Shown piece after piece: positions 42,673-54,714 of a stretch of 64,000 nucleotides of DNA. Source of the DNA: Pyrus communis. Lineage: Eukaryota > Streptophyta > Magnoliopsida > Rosales > Rosaceae. The notes under the pieces are model-generated. The model ran no database searches. It worked only from the letters and a program-made list of their open reading frames with translations, and was not told where the DNA came from. The stretch is taken from contig NC_084807.1 of assembly GCF_963583255.1 (NCBI RefSeq), forward strand, positions 26,982,381-27,046,380, in the 5' to 3' direction. Both the position numbers and the translations under genes were made by a program. How positions within the stretch are numbered: the first letter of the stretch is position 1; each line of letters begins with the position of its first letter.

Positions 42673-44050
42673 ACGAAATGCCCACTCACTGGTATGTCGT
42701 AGGATCGTAGCCCCCTAACCTCGCTTGTCCTTGTATGTCCTGTATGCGAAACAACTAATACAAATTACTTAACTAACACATATATGAAAAACTAGGAAAA
42801 ACTCCCCATAGTTTGCTCAAACGAAAATGTACGAAAATGTTCTACTCAAAGTCACGGACCTGCACGTAAAAACCACTCACCGGCCGGAGGCTAGACGCGC
42901 CCTCACGTGTCGCCCAACCCACGACCATGCGCGGGGCCATGTGCAGGCACGTGCACAACAGAACCCTAACGGAATCTAGGAATATTCTATCAGACTTAAC
43001 GCAATATTCTGTTAAACAGTTAACGGTGTTACCTGACGTCGTTAGAATATTCCGTCAACTCTGATAGAATATTCCTTGTCTTCTCCGTTCGTCGCCACAG
43101 GCTGGTTTCACTGGAAATTGGAAAAACTCGCCGGTTTTTTGGAAAATTTTCCAAACCTTCATAACTTCTTCATTTCTCAACCATTTTCCATGAAATTTAT
43201 ATGGATTTGAAGCTTATGAAGAGTAGAACAAAGTTATACTTTCCAAAAGTCCAAAATGGATGGGAAATGGCTCGAAAATCTCAGTCAAAAGCTCAACTCC
43301 TTGAACATGCTTGTTTCGACGTTGTTTCCACTTCCAAACTAGACTAGGGACTTTAGGGAGTTGAGTAGAAGCTTCCTCACGCTAAAACTGTGTAACTCAA
43401 CTGGGATCACGACGATACCAACTCAATTAAGTCGAAGCTTCCGCGTTGACTACTCAAAACTCAACCATTCGAGAATCAGTTGGTATGGTTGTGTTCGTGA
43501 GTTCGAGAGGAACACGATGGTACTAATTGGAGGTTCGATCTATGAGTTTTGATAAATGTTCTTGGTGATCACAAAGAAGAGAGTGTTACGATGAGGGAGA
43601 GAGAAGGAGATGAGAGAGAGAAAGTGATTGACAGCTTCTGATTGGGGGAGACGTGTGAAAAGAAGTTCTGATTGGGTAAAGGATTGGTTGTGAGTGAAAT
43701 GGGGAGACACAAGTACAATTTTAAAGAAGGAAAAGGATAGGATTTGTACAAACATAATCAAATGAAATCTATCCACAACAGTGTTTCCAACACTGTAAAA
43801 TTAATACACCCATGAATAAAACTACCCGTTTTTAACACACTTTAATGTAATGTAACTTTTGTTACAACTCCGATTCAAGCCTAACTCGCGCTCACGCGTT
43901 CATAACAACGAGCACTATTTAATTACAAAAGCGAGAAAAATAATTTAAAGTTGCACAATCATGTCCACATCACTTTGCCAACTAGGGCATAAACATCAAT
44001 TTACACAATCGGGGAAAAATCACATAGAAAATTAGGGACGGGTCGTCACA
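41533..44050 (-). mobile_element. Solo LTR, copy 2 (2518 bp)
   Basis: Same family as 520-2807, inverted: starts TGACACACCTTGACC and ends GGGACGGGTCGTCACA on the plus strand. Flanks ctcag (41528-41532) and ctaag (44051-44055) match at 4 of 5 positions. It carries the GAATATTC sites (42980, 43045, 43067), related hairpin units (about 42065-42265) and a (TA)n run at 42625-42668. No coding region. Confidence 0.88.
42625..42668. repeat. (AT)n microsatellite in solo LTR 2
   Basis: A near-perfect TA run of about 44 bp. The matching part of LTR 1 has only ATATATATAA, so the run expanded in this copy. Confidence 0.8.
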
Positions 44051-44055
44051 CTAAG

Positions 44056-45417
44056 AGTTTGTTGATGCCTCACATTTTAGTTGGTGATTAACCTCACTCA
44101 TGAGGGAAGGATTATGAGAGGAGCCAAGGTGACTAATGCACGTGTTAGGTCAACTTAAATGCAATTTAGATTAACAATCAAATACACTCGGCTATATTGA
44201 TTTTAATTAATAACGATAAATAAACTTGTCCATTTAAAATTGTAGTCTTTTATCAACAAAAATCTGAGATTCAAGATTTGTACCTCATCTAATATTGCGA
44301 GCAATAGTACCATTAGACTAGGAGTTAGGTCATCTTCAACCGAAGGCTGGCTAGAGAACTCGTTTTAGCCATCTGGCCCTCCAAGATATTAATATTTTAA
44401 TGAACAGTACATGACCATATTCGGCTCCATCTCCAACCAAGGGCCATAGGGCTCGTCTTAGCACTGTCACAAAAAATCATCTCCAACTAAGATTATGAGA
44501 TGCACCAATAAGGTGACCTATGCATAAGTTAGGTTAAGAAAAATGCAATCTATAATGCAAAAGAAAAAAAAGAAATTTGAAAGCAACCCGTAAATAATAT
44601 CTCCCAACTATCTAGGATGTGTTGCACACATGTTCCAAACTTCCAACTTTTAACTTCCAAGCAAGGAAACTAACAAACTGTAAATATATTATAATGCGGG
44701 TCTTACCTCAATTGTAGTAGATCATAAAAAATGACTCACCAACCTCCATCTTCCAAAACATGGTGTGGACATGACATCAACAATTTTGTAAGTCTTTCCC
44801 AACCTTTAGGAATGGATCCAATTTTTTTAGCAAATGTGGTCACATGTCTTTTCAAGAATTTGCAAATGCTTCCATTTATTATCTTTCGGTTGGTAAAAAT
44901 ACTTTAGTCTCTTCTCTTGGTAGAGCAACGCAACACAACTTTGGGAAAATTGAAGCAATTCATCATCACAGGTCAGTTTCTTAATTCAAAAACACCCATT
45001 CTCTTGTAATTGTGTTTGAGAAGGTCACTGAAAGAGACTCCAAGCATTTATCAGTCATCCCAACTATCCCAATTATTAAGATGAGAATTGAAGAGATGTC
45101 TAGTGCAACCCCTCAACCCTTAACAATGGCTACTACGCAACACGATTGACACACACACACCATGTCAAAGTGAAAACAACATGGTACGTAGTCACTAACA
45201 TCATTGACACAAGATGTGGTGGATAAAACATTTAGCCACTGTCTCCTAATCAGATATAGAAAAGGCCTTCACAATGGGACAAGCTTCAAAATCTTCGGGT
45301 GTTGAAGAGAACACTAGCTCTCATGAGTTCATGATGCTTCTCTTCAATATTGTGTAAACTCAAGATTTATTTATACTACACATGCCGGTGCATTGAAAGA
45401 GCAACTAGCCTTATAAA
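44056..45417. other. Intergenic region with a MITE F remnant
   Basis: At about 44329-44486 a segment starting GGTCATCTTCAACCGAAGGC, with GGCCCTCCAAGATATTAATA inside, belongs to the same family as the split element at 46553-49712. Otherwise no gene was recognised. Confidence 0.55.
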
Positions 45418-45990
45418 TGTTGGATTTTTAGATCGGCGGGCTCGTGGAGTTCTACTCTAACAACACCGATACTATCCTCAACTTTACCATATGCCCAATC
45501 CATTAGGTGTGGGGTTTTATCACAAAAAAGCCTCGATATTAGTTAAGAGTCCAGACTTGTTTTCAATAGAACTTAGAGATCGGCTCTATGTTAAGAGTCT
45601 TAGATTGCTTCCTTCATGGTGACAAGTTCATTGGCTTGCACGGGCATGAACCTTAGCTCAGATACCATGTTGGATTTTTGGATCACCGTGGAGCCCCATA
45701 TCGGTGGGTGCAAAAGAAAATAATGGGTTTAAATATGATTGCCCCACCCTAACTAATAGCGAGACATTTTGTGATAAAACTCCACACCTGACGGATTGGG
45801 CATGTGGTAAAGTTGGAGACAGTATCGATGTTGTTAGAGTGAGGCCCTACGGGCCCGCCGATCCAAAAAGCCAAGGTTCGAGTCCGTGCAAGTCAATGAG
45901 CTTGTCATTGAGAAGGAAACAAGCCAGAACTCTTAACATAGAGCCGGTCTCTGAGTTCTATTGAAAACAAGTCTGGAATCTTAACATAAA
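45418..45990. mobile_element. TRIM-like retrotransposon pieces in inverted pair
   Basis: On the minus strand an LTR-like end ...ATCCAACA is followed directly by TGGTATCTGAGC (45657-45668), close to the TGGTATCAGAGC primer-binding site complementary to initiator tRNA-Met. TGTTGGATTTTTAGATC (45418) and TGTTGGATTTTTGGATC (45669) are repeated LTR edges. The segment 45740-45990 is a second copy in plus orientation, with GGTTCGAGTCCGTGCAAG and TAACATAGAGCCG matching the complement of 45560-45650. There are no proteins; both copies are incomplete. Confidence 0.65.
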
Positions 45991-46312
45991 GCCGACATTT
46001 GAGCTTCAATTGTCGATGTGTGGATCTTCACGTATGAACCACTAATGACACGTTTACATAAGGGTAATCGGAATAAAAAAGGGAATTAAATTCTGATTAT
46101 GGAGTAGTCCGGTGTTTACTAAATATTAGGAAATCAAAAAAGTGGTGGAGCCCACACGAAACAAGGAATCCAACACTCATACCTCCCGAGTTTGAAACTT
46201 TCTCCTCTTTTAAATTATTGTAATAATTTCATATCATCTCCCTTCCGTAAATAATAATAAATTAAAAACTAAATGGTGCAATTTTGGGTTTCCACCCTTA
46301 CCTTTTCTTAAA

Positions 46313-46458
46313 GGGGTGTGATATCCACACATCATTTTTTACTTTTTCCACACCTTTTTTGTTTTCGGCCGTTAGATCGAATGAATTAAAGAAGATCAAC
46401 GGACAGAAATTAACAGGGTGTGTGAGAAGTAAAAAGGGGTGTGTGGATAGCACACCCC
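46313..46458. mobile_element. hAT-like MITE (family B), 146 bp
   Basis: 19-bp inverted ends, GGGGTGTGATATCCACACA against GGGGTGTGCTATCCACACA, with one mismatch. Flanks ttcttaaa (46305-46312) and atcttaaa (46459-46466) match at 7 of 8, fitting a hAT duplication. Confidence 0.85.
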
Positions 46459-46673
46459 ATCTTAAACTATCATTATGTTTTTCACAATACCAAACGTCAA
46501 TGAAAGAGCCATTTTAATCATCGATAAAAGTTCTTCGAAAAGAAAAGGCTAAGGCCATCTCCAACCAAAAGCTAGCCAGAGGGCTCGTTTTAGCCCTCTG
46601 GCCCTCCAAGATATTAATATTTTAATGAATAGTATAGGGCCATATTTACCTCCATCTCCAACCGAGGGCTAAA

Positions 46674-48818
46674 TGACACACCCTGATCGAAATCAGGGCA
46701 TGCTGGCCGTCACGTGAGAGTGATGTAACCATGTGCACAGTGCGGAAGCTAAGAATAATAATAAAGTACGAATAAATAAAAACTAAGCTATACACAGAGT
46801 AGTTAACATACATGTGCAAGCGTAAGTGTGAAAAACAATATTCAGAGCACAGAAGACCTAGTGCAGTCCAGAGGAACAAAAACTAACAAAACACACCCTG
46901 AGGTGGTCCTACACTAGTGATAATCTGTCAGATATGTCGAGAATTCCTCGTGAGCCACCAAAAAAGCAATCCAAACTAGAACCTGGAGGGGCGCAAAACA
47001 GAAAGTGTGAGTGGGCAAAAACAAATCTTTTCCAAAAAAATCATTTCATTATTGAAGTTCTAACCCTTCGACGTAAAACCTGTATAATTTCCCAGAAAAT
47101 AGAATATACACACATATAGAAACATGCTCAGAAAATATGCCATGTCAAATGGCTCCACATAAAAGGTAAGTAACTCAAGTAATGCCAATCAATGCAATGC
47201 AATCTGTCAGCCGAAGTCATCTAACGTGACCTGTACGGCTGAATCTAGAGCTCAAATCTTTATCCTATTAGCTATACCTGCATACGAGTCGAACCACCTA
47301 AAGTGGTCTGTACGACAAGACTGGGTGTAAATAAATACGCTCAAGTGCTACGATCACGTGAAGACTGGGCGAATAATCGCAGGTCACCTACGAGTCAGAA
47401 CCACCTATAGTGGTCTGTACAACAGGATTGTACAACTAACTTGGATCCAAGATGAGGGTGTGGTGTGGGAGGTGAACATTACGTGAAAGATTGTGCCCTA
47501 CTCTGGGCGAGAGCACTAACACCGGGGGTGCAGGTTATGAGCTCTCTATGCATCTCACATCACTACTAATTACAACCATAAACCATAACTTACATGGCAC
47601 TTACATGTGCGTCCGTAGCACCAAACATACATATATGCAACTACTAATGCATAATTAAATAGGCAATCGCGATGCATGGCATTTAAAACATATAAACGTT
47701 TCAATTCATTTTCTGGGAAAATCACAAGTATATAGGTATATACGGAAAACCAAAAGCCCATTCACTGGTATGTAGAAGGGTCGTAACCCCCTTGCCTCGA
47801 GTGACTGCGCTCGTCCTCGGGATAGGTCTCACCTATATGCGAAACAACTATAAAAACGTTAATTTAAAGCACATAACCAAAACTAGGTAATAACTTCTCA
47901 TACAATGCTCAAATGGGGTGTATGAATACACCAACGTGATCTACTCAACCTCACGAACAACCCCATATTTTTAAAATAATTTTTCGACATCTCACGCCCC
48001 CCCACGCCCGGCCAAGGCATGGTCACACGCGCAGGCACGTGCCTGGCACGCTAATGGCGTCATTTAACGCCGTCAGGAATATTCCGTTAAAACTAACAGA
48101 TTCCGTTAAAGTTAACCTAACGTCGTTAGGAATATTCCGTCCAAGCTGACGGAATATTCCGTCGACTTCTCCGGCCAACCTCTGGCGACAGCGATGGTGC
48201 CGGAAAACTAGAAAATTTTCTAATCTTTGTTTCTTACTCATTTTTCAACCAAATTTCATGAAATTGATACCAAAATGAAGCTAACAACAATTAGAACAAA
48301 ACCTTACCACTTTCAAGCCCTGAAACTAACGGAATCTTACCGGAGAAACCTCACAAAATCTGGCCAAACCTGCAACTCACGATCCCGACGTCCAAAACCT
48401 TCAAACGAACCACCCCGAGCTTCCTAAGGACCTCACCAAACTTCCTATAAACCTGAAATTCCCAAAAACACACGATTTTACGTGTGCATGAACAATGACC
48501 AATTTGGGGATCTCGAGTTCGACATGAAAACAAAGGTTTCCTTACCTGAAATGGGCATGGTTGAACTCATATGAACCTCACGAACACAAGGGTATAATTT
48601 TCTTCCTCAATCCGTAACGTGTTCGAGTGATTTGGTTCTTGTCCGTACGTAAGAAGAATAAGGGAAAAAGAGAGAGACTCGGGACAGGAAGAAGATGAGG
48701 ATGAAAGTGTGTGGTCCAAATGCAGCCAACCAAAACCCCAAAAACAACCACACAATGAAACAAAATCACTAAGGGCAAAACCATCATTTTACCCCTACGG
48801 TACGAAAAATCCGGGACA
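46674..48818 (-). mobile_element. Solo LTR, copy 3 (about 2145 bp), nested
   Basis: Same family as 520-2807, inverted: begins TGACACACCCTGATCGAAAT and ends near CCGGGACA. It is inserted into the family F element (GAGGGCTAAA on one side, CCAAAGGGCTCG on the other). A 5-bp duplication ctaaa/ccaaa fits only if a few extra bases at the right end are allowed, so that edge is approximate. It carries three GAATATTC sites (48077, 48130, 48152) and three hairpin units (47206-47424). Confidence 0.85.
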
Positions 48819-49089
48819 GCCCCCAAAGGGCTCGTTTTAGCCCTGCCACAAAAAACTGTCTCCAACCGAGGGCCATATGGCCAAACATAATTTATTATTT
48901 AAAAACTACAACTTAAATTCAAATCCAACGGCTAAGTGACGTCAACATGACGTCATCTAGTCGTTGGTAGCTGACATCAACTAGCCGTTGGATTTGAATT
49001 TTTTATGTTGTATAACTTTTATGTTGGTTGATGTTATTTAATGTTGTTTCATGTTACTTAATTCAATTTAATGTTGTATAATGGCTTAG

Positions 49090-49440
49090 GAAGTTATAGG
49101 AAAAAAAATATGAAACAAATTTTGTAAAATAGAAGTTATAGGAAAAAATGGAAGTTAAAAAAAATATGAAACAAATTTTGTAAAATAAAAGTTATAGGAA
49201 AAAAAATAGAATTTAAAAAAAATATGAAACAAATTTTGTAAAATAGAAGTTATAGGAAAAATTGGAATTTAAAAAAATTATGAAACAAATTTTGTAAAAT
49301 AAAAGTTATAGGAAAAAATAGAATTTAAAAAAAAATATGAAACAAATTTTGTAAAATAGAAGTTATAGAAAAAAATAGAATTTAAAAATAGAAGTTATAG
49401 GAAAAATTTTGTAAATAAAAAAAATAAAACTATAAAAAAA
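49090..49440. repeat. AT-rich minisatellite, period about 57 bp
   Basis: The phrases ATGAAACAAATTTTGTAAAA and AGTTATAGGAAAAA alternate about five to six times with small length changes. It lies in the right part of the family F element. Confidence 0.85.
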
Positions 49441-49904
49441 TTAAAAAATAACAGCTAGCCGTTGTATTCAAATTTTTCCCAACTATTCGTGTCGGTTATA
49501 ACCGACACTATTGCTCTTATTCCTGTTGGTTATATCCAACAATTTTAAGCAAAAATTATGGCCAACCCGGGGCTTGTTGGCTGGAAAGGGTCAACCCTTT
49601 GGTCCTTTCAGATTCCGTGAGGCCCATGAGCCCTCTAGCCTATCCTTTCTTTAGAGACGATTTTCAGGTTATTTTCAGCCCTCTGGACCATTCAGTTGGA
49701 TATGGCTTAACAAGAGTAGCATATTCCACTTTACAGCTCTCCAGCTGTTTTGTTAAACTGGCTAGCTAGCGAAAAGTTAAAATAGCTAACCAATTTAATT
49801 TATCATCTCCAACAGCAGTATCTATTTTGAAAAACACTATAACATTTTATATTTAGTATTCAACTTTTTAATATTTTGTTATTAATCATTTGACCAAAAA
49901 AAAA

Positions 49905-50057
49905 AAGAAAAATTAATGAAAAATACTTGAAAACTTTGAGTTTTAACGATAAGAAAAAAATAAAATGTAAAGTAAATAGTACCAAGATTGATTTTTTAAT
50001 GTGAAAATGTGGTTTTTCGTTAAAGTGAACAGTACCGGGAGCTTTTCGTTAAAGTTC
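49905..50057 (+). repeat. Short dispersed repeat, family C, copy 4
   Basis: From CTTGAAAACTTTGAGTTTTA to GTTAAAGTGAACAGTACCGG and CTTTTCGTTAAAGTTCC, directly followed by a poly(A) tract (50058-50080). Confidence 0.75.
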
Positions 50058-50164
50058 CAAAAAAAAAAAAAAAAAAAAAAATTCACCATATCTACAGTTT
50101 TCTACAACCACTTTGTTTTTTCCTTCAAGTTCTCTCTCCCCACTTCTATTCCTTCTCTCTTTGT

Positions 50165-50200
<36 letters not shown>

Positions 50201-52284
50201 TTTCTGTTTCTGTCAGACTCTCCCCTCCACCGTTTGTTACTTCACCAATTTAGATATTACCGGCCACATGGGGCTCCATTGTCCCAAATCTCATCGCGTC
50301 CATCGTTGTCGATGCAACTAACAATAGCAAATCCATCCTCCCAGATCTATTGTGCTTTGTAGTCGTCCTCGAATCGACTAGTCGAAACTCATTCAAATCC
50401 ACAAAATTCATTGATTCGTCGTTGTCGGTGCAACTAACAATAGCAAACCATCGTCCCAGATCTAACGGACTTTGTTGCCGTCCCCAAATTTACTAGTTGC
50501 CGTATCCCCAGTCTACGACCCAGACAACGTGTGGAGCAAAAACATTGCATGGTGTGGAGGAAAAACAATGAAATAAGAATTGTTTATGTAATGCCAACCT
50601 ACGAATTTCTCTCTCCTCTTCATTAAATCTGGCGAGGGACTATTCACAACGTCACAATAGCGAGCCATATAACAAGCCTTTTGAAGCTGAAGCTTTGTGA
50701 TTTCTCTGTTAAGATGGTCAAACAGCCTTGTAAACGAGGCTGCTAGAGATCGATGCTCTTATACATTGCATCATTCTAGGTTATTGCTTAGACTTTTGAC
50801 TTAACTCATAAGCACTTATGTCTAGACATATCACTTTGGCTACATCATTTAGAAACTTTGTCTCATACTATTTAAATATAAGGGAAAATAGGATAGGAGG
50901 CCAACGGAAAATGGTGAGCACAGGCCTTCGGCAAACCTAACCCACATAAAATATGTCATTAAGTGATAAGACGGCCGAATCATGTTCACTAATGGAAGAT
51001 GGGGAGGTCATTTCATTAGTTCTCAACGAATTAAATTGTTCTATGATTGGTTACTCTTAGGTGTATTTTACAGTTTGGCATTCAAACGGTCGAACCACGT
51101 TTACCATAAAAACACTCATCTTCTTCGAGTACTTGTGTCCCTACAGCTTGATACCCATTTGGCACACCTATATTCTCACAAATATAGTTGAGGTGACCGA
51201 ATCTAGTGCAAGAGATCCTAAACGTTGCGGTGAACTATGCAACCTTGTCTTCAAGTTCTATAACTCTTGGCCGAAAGGTGTTACTTCCTTGGCCATAGTT
51301 GCTCAAGTGATGAAGTCAGCACCACATTCGACATCACCATCACATCTTTTCTACTTTCCTGATAGAGTTCGATTACAAGTCATGCGCGCCATGTAGGCAA
51401 TGTAATTTTCAAAGTCAACAAAAGGTTAACACATATAATTAAATTCATTGGCACATATGACATAGTCTTATTGGGTGATGGGTTTCACATACGTTTTGGA
51501 GGCAACTTTTGAATTTCAGAGAGAAGAGAGAATCTACAAGTCAAACTGAAATTGATTTTGAGTTTCAGAAAATAAAACTGTGACTTTTGAGTCATAGGAG
51601 ATAAAATAGAATTAAAATCAAGTTCCCTAAGGCGTAGCTAAAAATAAACCTGATAACAACTAAATAAGAGTTATTCCAAAAGGAAAAAGTGAACTAAAAT
51701 TAGAGGATCTAAGCATATTCCACTTTAATTATAAAATAGCACTTGGACGGATTAAATTCTCTCACAAACACTTTCGACTAGACAAAATGATTACTTTGGC
51801 TACATCATTGGAAAATTCATCCAAAACTAGTTTAATTAATTAATATATTTCAACCCGTACGAAAGGGGAAAATTTTTATTGTGATTGAAACATGAGTATT
51901 ACATTAAGTGTTTTTTATATAAATGGGGAGTAATTTTATTTTTTAAGTTATTAACTTTTTAACACACATATTTCATTATTTGTATAATAACACGTGATGT
52001 ATCACTTCGTGTACCGATCACATTGAAAAATCTCTTTAATAGAAGATGGTGAGCACACTCCTAGGGCAAACCTAACCACATATGCCATATGCCATCGAAT
52101 CATATGGAAATAAAAAACATGCATAAACGTGGATCGTTCGTTTCAAGCATACGGTCCAGTTAACGGAGACGTTATCATGTTGGATACATGCATGATTAGA
52201 AACAATTGTTTCCTACGCGTAGCTGACTGTATATCGGCGTGGAGTCATCATCCCTGTCCTGTTAGGCTATTACTGTTACTGTTA
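50058..52284. other. Gene-free region
   Basis: Poly(A) at 50058-50080 and poly(T) at 50168-50199. A phrase with CGTTGTCG(A/G)TGCAACTAACAATAGCAAA occurs twice (about 50301 and 50424), a local direct repeat. The open frames between 50.9 and 51.4 kb match nothing known to me. Confidence 0.4.
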
Positions 52285-52293
52285 GCTGGGAGG

Positions 52294-52516
52294 GGAAAAG
52301 GATTCGGCGAGGATCATTTTTCTGGAGATTCGGAGTATTCCGTGATTATGTCCGTTCATCATATATCATGCGATTAATTTTTATTAAGTACTATTTATAT
52401 TTAATTTTAAATTTTAAATTTAAAATAATTTCTAATTGTATGATGTATAATAAACAGACACGATCACAAAATTTCCTGAATCTTCAGAAAAAAAGATTCG
52501 ACCAAAATTCTTTTCC
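52294..52516. mobile_element. Foldback Mutator-like MITE, nearly all inverted repeat
   Basis: The left arm, starting GGAAAAGGATTCGGCGAGGA, and the right arm, whose complement starts GGAAAAGAATTTTGGTCGAA, pair over about 105 bp each; together they are almost the whole 223 bp. Flanks gctgggagg (52285-52293) and gatgggagt (52517-52525) match at 7 of 9. A related arm is seen near 16216. Confidence 0.8.
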
Positions 52517-53566
52517 GATGGGAGTTATCGGGAGGTATCCAATTATTGACCAGACTACTACTACTTGGCGCTTTTTTGACTTTCCACTGCTGCTGCATAT
52601 GTTAAACAACAAGAGGGACCATTTGCAAATTCGACGGCTCCAAAAATATATCACACATATTTTTGACGTGGAAACTAGTCACTTGATGTATGATGCTCGC
52701 CAGAAAAATATAGGCTGGCAACCACATAGAGAAAGAGACAGCCCAGCTAATTATAATAAACCTAGCAAACACCGAGTGTCCACTTAGTTTTTTTAATTAA
52801 ATAATTTTTTGTCTGTAATTCATGTAATATAGTTAACATTAGATATTTAGGATGTAACCTTTTTGTCCTTAATCAGACATTTAAAAACATAAGTAAAAAC
52901 AAAAAAGATAAATCAAGGCACAGTTGGTTTACTTGCAGTGCACCCATTTTCTAATATCAACCAATACAACTCATGTATTTGAATTTTTAGTTGTTGAATC
53001 ATTAGCGATTAGATTCTTGATTGCATATTTAGTCGTTCATTTTTAGCCCATAATATGAGTTGCTTGATCCAAGAACTTACACACCTTACTAATCTTCATT
53101 AGTGATCAACATCATATCCATTTAGGACAATATTTACATACACCTATTTACAAAGTTACGGATAGTAATCGTACAAATACCATAATAAAAAACGCTTGTT
53201 TTTGGTTAATTATCATATAAAGATACATGTATCCATGCACCTAGATGCAATTAGCATATGTTCACAGTAAAAATATCGTCTATTAATTATCATCTAAATG
53301 TCATTTCTAAAAAACATTAATCAAGTTGAAGATTATCGAGATAACTATTTGATAATCAACTATTCAGTGAATAAGGATTTGCTTTGTTTGGGGTAAAAAG
53401 GTGATTTGAGATTTTATCCGGTGGGATCCCATGCATCACGGCAGGTAATTACTTCAAATATGTTTCTTTTTTAGTTGCAATACCCTAATCTTAGTTTTAA
53501 CCTTCAAACCCACTCGATTACTACTGAAAATTAAATAATTAAGATGCGGGACCACAACGGACGGTT
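52517..53566. other. Intergenic region at the start of the SDH tandem unit
   Basis: From about 52,940 the sequence is matched by 59,030 onward (TTAGATTCTTGATTGCATAT against TTAGATTCTTAGTTGTATAT, and so on), marking the first tandem unit. The stretch before that has no recognised content. Confidence 0.55.
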
Positions 53567-53631
53567 GCTACGTGAATCTGACTCTGCATGTCGTGGAATC
53601 GATTCAGCAAATGCATAATGTCCGCTCATTC
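53567..53631 (+). promoter_or_regulatory. Conserved SDH-upstream block, copy b
   Basis: CTACGTGAATCTGACTCTGC, then ATGTCGTGGAATCGATTCAG and a diverged TAATGTCCGCTCATT. About 1.1 kb before the SDH copy 2 start. Confidence 0.65.
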
Positions 53632-53701
53632 AACTTCAGGCCTTCACCTACTCATTTTTGCATCTTGTGATTTAGATTCGGCTGCTTCCGAGTTAGGCTT
53701 G

Positions 53702-53847
53702 AGAGATTTTTCAGCGTGTTTGGAATACGAGTTGATACGTCATATGTATTAAATAAGTGGCAAAATGTTTTTTTTTTCAAGTATCTCTCAACTTGTATAA
53801 AAACATATGATTTATATACCAGTACTCTAAACACACTAAAAATCTCT
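53702..53847. mobile_element. MITE unique to the SDH copy 2 upstream region
   Basis: Left end AGAGATTTTTCAGCGTGTTT and complement of the right end AGAGATTTTTAGTGTGTTTA. The matching place upstream of SDH copy 3 (about 59,790) lacks it. 146 bp, no ORF. Confidence 0.75.
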
Positions 53848-54546
53848 AATTACACTCCCAAAATCGAACTTTTTAAATATATAAATGTGCATACAACGAT
53901 ATTTAGTATTACTGCGTGATATTTACAATTGCACAAACAAGTTTCTCCAAAAAGGAGATATCAATTCCAATTCCAATTCCAAAGTGGAATATACCGAAAA
54001 GTGTGATTGTAGCGGACGAATAATATATTTGGCAAAATTGTGCAAGAGATAATAACATATCACCCACGGAATATCAAAATTAGATAAGAAAATGTTATTA
54101 GCATTCTAAATAAAAGTTAGTTTATTGATAAACAAGTAATTTATGGAATTACGTGACACTTCCAAATGCAATTTATCTTTCGAATTTTTTGCAAAAGAGA
54201 GGTTTAGTATGACACTGTTGCATTGTCAATAGAACATTTTGTTATGTAAATTGCTTGACTCTTCTCTTTAAATAAAACATTTTATATTTATACAAATTAC
54301 AGTTAAATATATGTACATAAATTTTTTTATATATAGTTTTGATGACTTATTTCTTACGTGTCAAAAAATAATTAAAAAAGAATTAACGGCCCTCTCGAAA
54401 GGAGCTAAACAGTATCCTCTCGTTAATTGGTAACGGATTCTTCTCCTTTTCGGTAAAGAAATTGGATAATATTTGGGTTTTGGATTATCCTAATTTTACA
54501 TAGCTGTACAAGTGCAACTTGACCAAATCACACTCCTCGAAACTCA

Positions 54547-54554
54547 TATAAATA
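54547..54554 (+). promoter_or_regulatory. TATA box of SDH copy 2
   Basis: TATAAATA, 168 bp before the ATG, preceded by CTTGACCAAATCACACTCCT, which is identical upstream of copy 3. The core promoter is one of the best-kept parts of the duplication. Confidence 0.75.
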
Positions 54555-54714
54555 CCACCCCGCATCCACTCTATTTCCATCAACAAATCAAACAAGTCCG
54601 TGTATTCTGTGTCTTCTGTGTCATCTGTGTTCATTTTATTTGGAGGAGAAGAAGTTTGTGTCTTTCAAACACAAACAAAAACTCCAGATAAAAAAACCAG
54701 AGAATAGTAAAAAA

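Larger units (their letters stand above)
46553..49712. mobile_element. Large MITE-like element (family F) split by solo LTR 3
   Basis: The left end TAAGGCCATCTCCAACC is matched by the complement of the right end, TTAAGCCATATCCAACT. Between them lie GGGCTCGTTTTAGCCCT phrases, the inverted pair AAATCCAACGGCTA (about 48918) and CTAGCCGTTGGATTT (about 48978), a minisatellite (49090-49440), and the inserted LTR at 46674-48818. Without the LTR it would be about 1 kb. No transposase is visible. Confidence 0.65.

Noticed and set aside
45873..45890. tRNA gene suggested by GGTTCGAGTCC
   Set aside because: No cloverleaf can be built; the motif is the internal part of a TRIM-like element after its primer-binding site.
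50001..51396. Open frames near 50-51.4 kb
   Set aside because: Partly poly(T)/poly(A) translation and a dispersed repeat; no conserved motif.
52368..52787. Possible 139-residue gene
   Set aside because: Begins inside a foldback MITE, AT-driven composition, no recognised motif.
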